From Strigamia acuminata (taxonomy: Eukaryota; Arthropoda; Chilopoda; Geophilomorpha; Linotaeniidae): a stretch of DNA of 64,000 bases. The stretch lies in NCBI GenBank assembly GCA_949358305.1, contig OX442315.1:2542001-2606000 (forward strand). The letters are read 5' to 3'. The notes below the pieces were generated by a model. That model was not told where the DNA came from. It made no database searches and worked only from the letters and a program-made list of their open reading frames with translations. The position numbers were made by a program, and so were the translations under genes. Positions 19,961 through 31,300 of the stretch are shown here, piece by piece (within the stretch, counting starts at the first letter, position 1; each line of letters opens with the position of its first letter).

Positions 19961-21322
19961 GTGGATAAATCAGTGAAGCTTACACAGACACAAACGGATG
20001 GTTTACTAGATTTACAGAACCAGGAATTACAGAGACTAGTGGATAATCCTAACGTAACTAAAAGTAGGAAGAAATCAAAATCACATTCGGGACCTGAGAT
20101 AAAGGAGGAAGATCCAGTTGTTGAAATAAGGGAGGAAGATCATTTTCAGGATTCATTATCGCAACAAGAACTTGATTTGTCCTCACCTTTGAAATTAATA
20201 AAACCAAAAGAGTTGAAATCGATTTTTGAGTTACTAACACCAATAAAGACTATGCAAACACCTTTATTAAAAACTAATACACAAGGATCCACATCAAAAG
20301 GAATAGTATCCAAGATGGCGGACCCAACGGCAGTACTAACTGATTTATTTAAGAGTTTGATGATACAAAAGCGACCTGTCGTTTGTTTTGATACGGAAAA
20401 AGGGAATATTGATCAGTGGCTCGTGGCTTACGAAGCAACAATAGGCACAGATGATGAGAGAGTTAAACAATTGCCATTAGCGTTAAAAACTGATGGTCTG
20501 GCTTGGTATGTGGAATTGCTCAAGAAGAATCCAACATGGACTTGGACAGAGTGGAAACCACAACTAGAAAATAAATTTCGTAGAGGCCAGGAAAATGTTT
20601 TAAATACTCTTCATTTTATGTCACATACAGAAGGAACAGCTGATGCCTATATGAAAAAAGTTTTGGCTGAGTGTGCATTTGTGAGGCCAGAGCTTACTGA
20701 GAATCAAAAGATTAATTATGTTTATCTAGGTATGAAACCCGACATGAAGAAGATGATAATCACAGTATTCCCAACCACATTGGCAGAGATGGAACAGAGG
20801 GTGAAGTTGTACGAGACCCACAAGGTTAAGGATCCAGTGGATTTACTGCTCTCACTTTTCAAAAAGGTGGTGGATGAAAAGGTAACTCCAGCGACATCAG
20901 GTAAACTGAGTGGAACTGTGGAAACCTCATTAACCCACGCCGAGCTTTTAGCTGAAAATGCAATGTTAAGGCAACGGTTATTAGCTCTTGAGACGGTGGA
21001 ACCGACGTCAGTAGAACCCATCTTGATAGGAAGCCAGTGGTATACACCAATGAAGCGAGGAGGTCAGAATTTTCAGTATAAGAATTTTCAAAGAGGTAGT
21101 ACTAATAGGGGTGGTAGTCAAAATTATAATACTAACAATAATAACAATAGTAGTAATAATAGTAATAATCGATCTTGTGGATGCTATCATCACTTTACTT
21201 GCGAGTTTTATAATCCACCAAGGTACCAACAGGATAGAGGTGGTACTGCTGGAAGACCAAGAAGACGTAGAAGAGAAGGTCCTAGCACTACAGTCAACAC
21301 CCAACAACAGACGGAAAACTGA
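19961..21322 (+). CDS. gag: Gypsy-3 Gag
   Basis: An open frame ending at TGA 21320-21322. It opens at a GTG (19961) and has no ATG until 20252 (codon 98). Translation may therefore start at 20252, or the N-terminus may be supplied by splicing or a non-AUG start. A capsid-like region lies around residues 140-290 (DQWLVAYEATIG, DGLAWYVELL). The C-terminal part is Asn- and Gly-rich, then has CGCYHHFTC in place of a standard CCHC knuckle, and ends with an arginine-rich stretch suited to nucleic-acid binding. The pol frame is -1 relative to gag and open only from 21286, so shifting must occur in the last 12 codons; GGAAAAC at 21313-21319 directly before the stop is the likely site. Confidence 0.8.
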   Translation: MDKSVKLTQTQTDGLLDLQNQELQRLVDNPNVTKSRKKSKSHSGPEIKEEDPVVEIREEDHFQDSLSQQELDLSSPLKLIKPKELKSIFELLTPIKTMQTPLLKTNTQGSTSKGIVSKMADPTAVLTDLFKSLMIQKRPVVCFDTEKGNIDQWLVAYEATIGTDDERVKQLPLALKTDGLAWYVELLKKNPTWTWTEWKPQLENKFRRGQENVLNTLHFMSHTEGTADAYMKKVLAECAFVRPELTENQKINYVYLGMKPDMKKMIITVFPTTLAEMEQRVKLYETHKVKDPVDLLLSLFKKVVDEKVTPATSGKLSGTVETSLTHAELLAENAMLRQRLLALETVEPTSVEPILIGSQWYTPMKRGGQNFQYKNFQRGSTNRGGSQNYNTNNNNNSSNNSNNRSCGCYHHFTCEFYNPPRYQQDRGGTAGRPRRRRREGPSTTVNTQQQTEN

Positions 21323-21954
21323 GAAGTCGGCCACAGAGAGATTGTCACCATCCGAATAGAAGTAAGAAGAAAAAGAAGAAAAGATGGAAAAAGGACAACA
21401 TTACAATAATTGATATAAAAATGTCGGAATCATTGTTGGAAATCCCGGTAATTGTAAAGAATTTGGAAATAAAGGCAGTCATGGACACTGGAGCTAAGAA
21501 GAACATTTTGAGTGAAGAGTTAGCAGAAATATTACAGTTGGATTATCAACCTACACCTAACGTTAGATTACGAGGAATAGGAACTGATTTAATAACTCCA
21601 GTGGGTAAAACAAATTTGAACATTCAAATAGGACAATTGCAGTATTCAGTAGAAGTATTGATAGTTAGAAGTTTCAATTACCAACTTTTATTGGGGGATC
21701 CATTTATGACTTTTGCGAGGTGTGTTGTTGATTACGATTTACAAAAAATCTTTGTGGGCCGAAATAGTGGATTAGAAGCAGTTTTCCCGATGAATAAGAC
21801 GTATGTGAACCAGAATTACGTAGCAAGAGTGACAAAAGGCATAGCAATTCCACCAATGCATGAATGTGCAGTTCCAGTTAATTTAAAGGTCATGGGAAGA
21901 GAAATGAAAATTTTTTGTCAAGTGTTTGAAATACCCTTAAAAAATGTTATGTAA
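21286..21954 (+). pseudogene. pol: Gypsy-3 Pol, part 1 (protease), cut by Kolobok
   Basis: The -1 frame opens at 21286 and has a lysine-rich lead-in, then an aspartic protease with VMDTGAKKN (about 21475-21500) and LLLGDPF. True pol sequence ends at 21886. The last codons (21887-21954) read into the Kolobok terminal repeat and stop at a TAA. The frame resumes at 36979. This part shows no lesion apart from the insertion. Confidence 0.85.
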
Positions 21955-22166
21955 CCGTTTTAGTTCAATAACTAACCTGATATTGTTTAAAACCAGCTTT
22001 GAAATTCGAACCGAGCAGTAATTGTTCCGCCATTACGATTTTCAAAAGTTTGAACATACCGCCACTAGGTGGCATTATTTTTACGTCATCGACGACAAAC
22101 AAACACCAAACAAACACGGGAATTCCAGCACCGATTCGCGATTCGCGATTTTAGAACGGTTTCAGC

Positions 22167-22862
22167 ATGTTTTCTAGTGACGAAGGAGATGATGACTTAT
22201 GTGTTTCTACTTCATCTGTGGTTCCTTATATGTTTGAGCCACTAAAAAATCCAACAGGTAGTGTTTATCAAACAGAATCTTCATGTTCTGAATCTTCAAG
22301 TTGTGACTCCGATCACCGTGACTCTTTAGTTAATTTTATGGATCTTGATAAATGGTTAGTAATATAATTTATATATAATAATATAATTTAATATAATATT
22401 AATAATTCCAATTTTTTTCCAATGTAAATCTAGGTGTCAATGTGGTTGCTGTACTTTGATGCCATCCGACCATGAATGCAAGTGTTGCCATTCATTTGCA
22501 GTAATCACACCAAAACTGCAAGATTTGAACTGTGTGACTGAACATCCTGCATTTATTGCCAATTGCTTAAATGAATACGTGTTGGAAGTGTCGCTGGTCG
22601 AATTTGTAGAGTTGGAAGGACCTGTTGGTGATGAAGTACCAAAAAATCAGTAAGTGTTTAAACTAATTAATTAAATTGTTATTATTATTAAAATTATTAA
22701 ATTTTTAGATTGTATCGGCATCTTGCATACAGGAGATTTGTTCGGTGGATATGGAAAAAACTGGGTAAAAAATTGAGAAAAATTCTTCCCGCATGTGTAA
22801 TTAATGCAATTAGACAAAAATTCCCATCATCTCAATACACAGGATTTCATGCAATTGAATAA
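22167..22862 (+). CDS. P2X7-C-terminal-like zinc-binding protein of the Kolobok
   Basis: Three exons (22167-22354, 22434-22649, 22709-22862) with GT-AG introns of 79 and 59 nt join in frame to 185 codons plus stop. The acidic, Ser-rich N-terminus is followed by CQCGCC and HECKCC, then CVTEHPAFI, and ends with a basic AYRRFVRWIW and FPSSQYTGF. This is the signature of the cysteine-rich C-terminal (ballast) domain of P2X7 receptors, which also occurs as a stand-alone protein in transposons. There are no channel segments, so it is not a receptor. The ORF is intact. It converges with the transposase gene, whose stop lies 36 bp away. A DNA- or zinc-binding accessory role is inferred. Confidence 0.75.
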
Positions 22863-25331
22863 TTTTCCTAAAATGAAAGATACTCGCTTGTTTGCTTTTA
22901 TTGATGCATTTTATTGAATCTGCTTTGATGTTTTGATACCAAATCAGTTTTGTTTTGTTTTGTGAAAGTCGATGTAATATATTCCGGTTCATTGATTGTA
23001 TTTGAAATATTTCTTGCTTTGATGTAGGAAGGGTGTGATTCTCTGACCACTTCTATTTGATTAAAGCATGTTTTCACATACTCTAAAAGATAAAAAAAAA
23101 TTAATAAACATACTCAATAAGTATCAATATACTGCAGAGGTTTACCATATGAGCAAGCAGTTTTAACTTGTTTTAATACTGCATCACCTTTCTTATGTTT
23201 TGGGTAGGAGACTGACCATCGCTTTTCACCAATTCCTGAAACCCCTTGATCTCTACTTGCATTTTCATTAAAATGAAGTGCTGCAAGTATCAATCTAAAA
23301 TATAACAAAAATTTTAACATGGTGGAATGTTATAATTTTTAGAAATTACCTTGTTTCCATTTGCTTATAAAAGTAGTGTTGTGATTTTGGTGCAAAAAAA
23401 CATACAATCTTGTGGAAAGATTCAAGCTGTGAGGTTTGTCCCAAGGGTGAGAGCTGCCCAACATCATTTAATAAAATTTTGTTTTTTAGAATTACTTCTA
23501 ATTCTTTGAAAGGCTTTGATCCTGGAAAAGTACAGAATATGACATACAGAAATGTAAACAGGAATTTTTTTTACCCTTTTGAAGCCATGCACGGTCCTTA
23601 TCTAATGGTCCATGTTCACAATTTGTAAACAATACACCATGACCCTCGTGTTGATTACAAATGTGGTTGAGAATTGAATTCCATTTCTCCTGAACTAGTG
23701 TGCTGTTTCCATGACTGGATGCCGCACACCAATAAATGTGATTGGAAATGGAATGCGACCAATCCAACAACTGTTTGCATGCTGATGCCTTTCCCTTTGC
23801 TTTAATTTTTTTTGTTACTCCTAAAAATTTAATCAAGTTAAAAGTAATAAGTAATTTTTTAAACCAAAATTACCTTTTGCCACATGCCATACGTCAAAGT
23901 AGTGTGTGATCTCTTTATAATTTTCGCGCAAAAACTTTTTTACACTAACATGGCGATCAGTTGTTAAACTCTTAATTTCTACTTTATTTTCATGCAAATG
24001 TTTGATCCCTCTTTTTAATGCTTCCAGTTCCATCGCGTTTGAACTTGTCACCTCATTGCACTAATCAGAAATTTTAATTATTATATAATTTTGTTTTCAC
24101 AGTGATTGCTTACTTGCACAAGCTGCATGGACACAATTTGTGGATTATTCACATCCATGAGCGTGTAAGAACCATATTTAGCATAATGACCAGGGCTATC
24201 ACATCGTGCATCACCAGCTAAATGTAGTTCTTTTCCTGCAACAGCAGCCATAATTGACTCTTGAGTTTTGACCCAAACTTGATGGATTGCTGGAACTAAA
24301 TAATGCTTCTGAATTGCATTGAAAGTACGGTATGAAAAGCAAGTTATCTGAAATTTGATATACAAAAATAAGCATAGTTATAAGAAATATTGACTTTGTT
24401 TACTTTGGAATGCCTCATGAAGTTCATTGCTTTCACTGGCATTGACCCTGAAAGAAGAATGCTTGCAGCAATTGTAAGATTGCCATGTGGCAGAGATTTA
24501 ATCAGTGGTTGAGATGACCAAGTTCTTGAGTGATAATTTGGGCATGTTTGGACAACCTCTATATATGAGCCCAAAACTCTCGTAATACAACTTTTGCTGG
24601 TTTCGTGACAAACTGGACATTCATTAAATAATTGCTTCAAACAGCTTTCGTATATCACAAATTTCCTCTGTTCCATTGGTGGTTTGTCCAAGAGCATATT
24701 CAATGTTTCGCTATACCAATTAACATAAAAAATTTAAAAAAAATTTATAACCAATGTAAAGTTCATACTCGTCACAAGTTTCCATTTCAGAATCATTGCT
24801 GTCATCAGATTCATAATCATCATAATTAGGGTTCCATTCATTTTCGTTGCAATGTTCAATATTATCTGTGTTATCTTCATCACTGAACAAATGTTCAGTG
24901 ATGTCAAGATTTTCTTGGTTTGGGCGGGAACACGAACACAGATTACACTGTACACTCGAATCCTGGAAATCCTTCTCATCTGTTTGCGTCCCTATACTAC
25001 TAACAGTCGGTTGAATCTGTAGTTTCACTGATTTGTTTTGAACCGGTGTCAACCAACACTGGACAGTTTTTGAAGTTGTCTATCATTAAGAAAAAAGAAA
25101 TTAATCCATTACTGTAAACAATTCAAAACATTTACTAACAGGACAGACAGCTTGACATCCCCAGTCGCGAGTATTTAAATTTCTGTCTTCTTCTTGCATT
25201 TCATAGTCCTCATCAGCCTGTTGGAGTGGTTCAGAAATTACTTCTACATTGCTAGACGAGGCAGCAGCATCTTGTATTAGCTGAAATTTATAATTTATTT
25301 TATTTATTTGTTTTGTTTATTTATTTTTTAG

Positions 25332-28300
25332 AAATCAAAATCAAAAACCAATGTTTTTAGACCCAAAATTGGTTGCCCGAATGCGTGCTCGATATGGTAA
25401 GGCCTTTAAATTTCTGACAAAATTAATATTTTTTAAAATAAAAATGTCAATTTCTTTCAGAAGATGAAAGCTCCACTCGTAATTCATGTGTTTTTGGTTT
25501 TTGTCGTTTGGTCACATGTGAATTCCGAGGTTTTTATGGTTTTTTTTTTGTTTAAATGTTACATGAAATTTTTAATTTTGGTTTACTAAATTTTTAAAAT
25601 TTTTTGCTCAAATTCCTAAATTTTTCAGTTTTTTTTCGTTTAATTTTCGCAAAATTTTCTTATTTTTTCGCTCAAGCACCGTGTCACGGTCCGGTGTTCA
25701 CGCGTACGAGTAGTACGCATTGTTTCCCCCGTGTTGTGTTTCTAATAAACCCTAATTGTGTTCCTACCTTGTATTGTTTTCATTTTGTTTTATGTTTAGC
25801 CGAATTCTCCTCATTTTCCCTCATTTCTTCCTTTCTTATCTCTTACTCATTCCTAACTTTCTTCTCTTTCTCTCACTTCTCTCTTATCTCTTCCTAGTTT
25901 TTCTCTTTCTGTTTATTGTTTTGATGCGAACTCATTTGCATTTCTATTCTGGTCAGTACGCGTCGACGTTAGTCATACACTTAGTATGCACCGACTGTGC
26001 TGATTGGCTTTTGACTCTTCCGTGATTGGTTGAGCTTGGATGAGTCCAAGTTTACCTTTCACCTTATTTTTCCCTTTTTTCCTCAGTTAAGCTCTGTATC
26101 CCGAACGCGTAGGTGGTCCTCGGAGCCAGTGCTCATGGCAGAGTCTTAGCTCACTTTACAAAGCTCACTCGCTGCTTTGTTTCACCTAGTAGCTCTGAGA
26201 CATGACTCTAGGTTTTCACCTCATCTTTATCAGTGTTAACTCACAGTTTTATCCACTTGAACCTGTTGTTTTTCCGCTTCCTTTCGTATTGTTTTAAGCG
26301 CCGTGACGCGTCGCTATTTAGGCAGGATAAGTTTGTTTGGCTTTCAAACTGAAGTCTTTGTGTCTATTTATTTCATGCATTCGGCGCGTAGCTTAGTTTC
26401 GCCGCTCACAACGAGCTTTAGCTTAATTAAGCATTAGTTTGAGGTTTAGTTTAGATTTGCGTGACCGTGCAGGCCAGTTACGCACGCGTTAGCACGCATT
26501 TTTGCGCTTCACTTCGACAGCGAGGCGGACGCTTGTGAGTCGGGACGTTACGTGTTTCGTTTAACTTCGTGTGATCTTGTGATATGCACGATACGTTGCG
26601 GGACGCGCGTTGGGTCTTGACTCTGGTGACCGCTAAGCAAATTCTGTCCCCCCATCTTAGTAGCTCGGAATACCCGGCCAAAATAAATATTCGTGTAAAG
26701 ATCGGGATCTGGAGTGTGTGCTACCGACATAAGGCGCGCACTCACGGCTGGGCAGGTCTCGAGGACCAGGCTCCCAGGAATTTCTGTATCGCGGCGTCTT
26801 TCAAACGCGTCCCAAACGACTCGGGAAACGCGATTCATTACACGTGGTGCCGAAACCCGGGAATATTCCGAGTTTTTCTAATTGCTGCCCAAATAAACTG
26901 CTTTTGCAGTGGGGTTAGCAATTGTTTTTGGAAAAACTGCTAAAGTTTCTGTCTGTCATGGCGGAAGGAGGTCATCTTGGTGATGACTCTACAAGTGTGT
27001 GGCCCGATTGGTTGCGTCGGGCGGGTGAGCGGCTTTACGAACGTACGCCGCGCCCGTCTGACTCGCGGCCAAGGCCCAAGTCCGTGCATGGCGTTCCCTT
27101 GGCGGGGGATGGTCGGCCGCCATCCTACTCGCAAATACACGAAGGTGCTGCAATTGCAGAGATGGGGGCCTCCACAACAGATGGCTCCTATCGCCCCGAC
27201 ACCTCCTCGTCTCTGCATGAGTCTCGAGTGGATTTTTCAGCGTCAGCGGTGTTGACTCCCCCGGTGCCGAGAAACCCCACCGCTCCTCCGGGATCTAGTC
27301 CGGAGGATAATGTTGCTAGGGAGGAAGTCCAACGTGAACCAGATTGGTTGCGTTATTTACAGCGAGCCGAGCTGGCGCTGAATGAACGCGTTGTTCGGAC
27401 AATGGAACAATTTAGTCATAATATCGACTGCAGATTGGTACATTGGAGGAATGAGACTCTAGGGGGGATGAGGGATGTAGTTAGGGAGGAAATTGTGGCT
27501 TTAACCGTGCAGCCCGTGGAGGGGATTATTCCACCTGTTCGGCAGAGACCTCATGACACTCTGCCTGGCGACGGGCCTCCTCCTGGGCAGGATCAGGGGC
27601 CGAGACCGGTCCGCTCACGTATCCTGACGCCGAGTGAATTTGACAGACAAGGTTTAGCAGGAGAAGGGGGAGCGCCGGAGAATATAAACCCTCCGCTACC
27701 CCCGCGAGAGAGGCCATCGAACGTGACAGCCCAAGCGGGCTCGCAAAGATACGCTCCGTCGGAGTATGCCAACAGTGAGGTTATGAGGGACATAATTCGT
27801 TCCAAATCCTCGGCTGTCAGCCTTCCTTCGACGGCAAGTGTTGATCGGGCAGCTGCTGCGCGCGGAAATTCAGTCAATTCGCGTCTCCGGCAGCGGACTT
27901 ATCCGCCAATACCGGCCCCACAGCCGCAATATGACTTGTCGCATGTGAAATCGGAGTGTGCCGAAGTTTGATGAGACGGACCTATCTTATAATGCTGTCG
28001 AGCGATTCCTGGCAAAACTGCGAGCACATTTTGTCATGTCACGCGTGTCGGAGGAGGCGTATATCGACTTGTTTATTCCTTTGGCCTTGGGCGGGAAACC
28101 GTTAAATTGGTTCCTGCGTTTGCGTCATAAACCTAAAACATGGAGTGAATTCGTCGTGCGTTTCCGTAGGGTGTATTCCCTGTCTGAGGCTGACGCGGCA
28201 GTCTTCCTGCAGGATGCGTGTCAGGAAGTTGGAGAGGATACGGCAGAGTTTCTGTGTGAAATGAGTCGTTACCTTGAATTGACAGGTGTGCTAGGGGATC

Positions 28301-31300
28301 GGCAGCAGTGGAACTTGGCTCAGCATTGGCTGCAGCCGCAGATCACCGATACGATGGTCCGCTATGGCGTACATTCCATGTCGCGGGCGATAGATCTGGG
28401 TCAGGTGGCGGATCGTGAGTTGAAGATGCGTGCCCTTCAACACCGTAGATTTGACGAAAAAGGGGTTCGAAAAGGCCCAGTACCCGCTCCCGAACCCAAG
28501 CCTAGGAAAGTTAGGCTTGGGGAGACTAAAAAGATGGAACCGGCTAAGACAGAGAAACCCCCTGCCCGCCTCCAATTTGATAAACGAAAATTGGTTGCGT
28601 TGGCTGAGGTTTTGGGCTATCCGATGGCGGATGGTGATGGGCAGAGTGTCGCCGGGCAGTCCCTGAGAAGTGAACCTCCGGTGCCGACACGAGTAATGAG
28701 TGTACCTGCAAAGGCCCCGGAAGCAAAGGTTCCTCCGGGTGTCGTGGTGGCATTGTGTGGCCATGCCGCTCATTCTTTTGCCAACACTGCTAGCCCTCCC
28801 AATTTAGTGTTACCACCCGGAGCTGAGTGGGTGCGAAATCGCAAGGATCGTTGGTATATGCGTGATATTGAAAAACGCATTGCTCTATGTCCCCATTGCT
28901 TCAAGCCCTGGCAGTTTCCGGGAAACGACCTGGGTCCGTCGACCAAGCCGTCCGAGAAGGCGGCGGACCCGAAACGCAAGTAAATCGGTCGTTGGCTGCT
29001 TCTACAAGTGGCCCAAGTGGTTGGATGGAATCGCCTAAGCCTGCAGAAGCTTGTGCTACTGTTTTGGCCGGTGCCCTTCCGAAAATGACAAATTTTATTA
29101 TGTTGTCGCCACCCGAGTTCTTGGCTTCTAAAGAACCGAAGCTGATAATCGGGTTGCAGGACCGTTGTCGTCGCGATGCGCCCTTCGTTAAGATAGCTTG
29201 GGTGAACATCAAGTTTATAGCCCTAATGGATAGCGGAGCACAGACATGTATAATGACTATGCCGCTGTTCAAGAAGCTTTCCAAGGAAATTGGAGTGGAG
29301 ATGGTTCCAATGGACGAGACGATTCGGACCGCGTCAAATCAAATCGAACGCGTTGTAGGTTGTGTGCAGATTGCCGTCCGAGCTCCCTTGGCGGTAGTTT
29401 GCTTTACTTGTCTCATCATTGCTCAGGGGTCGCAAGAACTCCTCCTGGGATTGGACTTCTGTAAGGCCGTTGGTTTGTGTGTAGACCACGGCAATAAGTA
29501 TTGGTTCCTCCTGGGAGATGGGACGCGTCACCCCTTTTTAGATGAGCAAGCCCGAGCGTCGGATCCGGTGATCCTTTTCCCTCTAACCAAGGAACAACCC
29601 TCGTTGCCAGAGGGAGTTGTCGTCCGAGGCCCGCCTCTGTACAACTTGCCTGGAATGAGGAATCCGCCGCTTAAATTACCGGAAAACCCAGCGGAACCCA
29701 TCAGCTCGGTTAAGCAGGAGGTGAAGCCAGACAAGGGCACTCCTTCAGTTGAAAAAGAGGAGCCCGGGGTTACTAAGCCGCCGATTGGTGAAGCGAATTG
29801 TGTTTTCCTGAGCAAGCGTGAATTTGAAGAAGAATTGTTTGAGCCTCCGTATTCGGATAACCCCCACATTGTGAAGGTTGTTTTGGCTCGAAGGAACCCC
29901 GACTCTCAACAATGGACATTCATTTGGTCCCCCAGGAGGCGTGAAAAGGCGCGCAAGAGTATTGTGCGGATAACGCGTAAACCTGGAAAACGGACCATGT
30001 GTTTGAGCCAAATGCGTCGGGCAGTTAAATTGCGCAAGGCGAGGGTGAAGATGGCTTCTCAAAGCTTTTTGGTGGCCCCTACAGCTTCTCCCGTTGGGGG
30101 GGGCGGTGTGGGCAACGTCGAGACTCCTTCTGTTTCCCTGGTAGCGGAAGGTGTTGGGAGTACTCCTAGGCAGCATGATATTAATTATGTACAATATATC
30201 CCGAATAGGGATCCGACCAAGCTCACTTGGGTCTACGACCAGTTGTGTAACCAATTGGAGCCAAAACGCATAACTCACCTAATGGACGCGTTGAAACCAG
30301 TTGCCCACATTTTCCGTGAGGAGCTGGGGCTCTGTAATAATACGCAATTTGAGGTGAATTTGAAGCCCGACTTTAGGCCGATTCATGTTCCGGTTCGTCC
30401 GGTGAATCCGGCAAAAAAGGACATTATCGATGCTTACATAGACCAGAAAATGTCACAAGGGGTAATAAGACGCTCCAAAAGTGACTGTGCTGTGGCGCCA
30501 GTTGTGGTCCCGAAGAAGGACGGGCGCTGGCGCTGCGCTATGGACTTTAGGCCGATAAATGCCCAAACTTTGCCCAATGTCTATCCGCTCCCGGATATCG
30601 ACAACATCTTTGCATATCTTGGTGGAGCAAAATGGTTTTCTATAATCGACGGAAGGGAAGCGTTCCATCAAATAGGAGTCCGACCTGGAGATAAACGATA
30701 TCTCGCGTTCGTCACCCACAGGGGACTCTATGAATATACGCGTATGCCCTTCGGTCCAATTAACGGGCCGGCTACCCTGCAACGCGCCATGAATCTTACA
30801 TTGGCGGAACACCTCTACAAATTCGTCTTTGTCTATATCGACGATATTATTGTCTTTAGCAAGACCTTCGAGGAGCATGTTGTTCACCTGCAAAAGGTGC
30901 TCTCGCTCCTCGACAAGGCCGGTTTTACCATGAACGCCGGGAAAACTGAATTGTGTAAGAGGAGCCTTGAGGTTCTTGGCCATATCGTTGAAGAGGGAAT
31001 TATTCGACCCAACCCGAAGAAAACTGACGCTATCCAAAAATACCCGGTGCCGACCAATCTCAAGGAGCTGCAACGCTTTAAGGGGATGGTCGGGTATTAC
31101 GCGTCGTTCTTCCCCGGTTATTCCAAGACTTGCGAGGTATTTCGTGTTCTGATGCGAAAAAATGCGCCTTGGGTGTGGAAGCCCGAGCACCAGGCGGCCT
31201 TCGAGTATTTGAAAAACCAGATTTCGTTGTCTACGCTTCATAGGAATTTCCCCGACTGGAAAAAACCCTATATTCTCCAAACAGACGCTAGTTATTCGGG

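Noticed and set aside
21955-22000. Inverted copy of protease codons at 36888-36974 as evidence for an inversion in Gypsy-3
   Set aside because: The shared segment starts exactly at TTAA on both sides and is the Kolobok terminal inverted repeat, not pol sequence.
25604-26025. Plus-strand hydrophobic ORFs (also at 34658-35013)
   Set aside because: They translate the pyrimidine-rich part of the Gypsy-2 LTRs; the apparent membrane segments are a composition effect.
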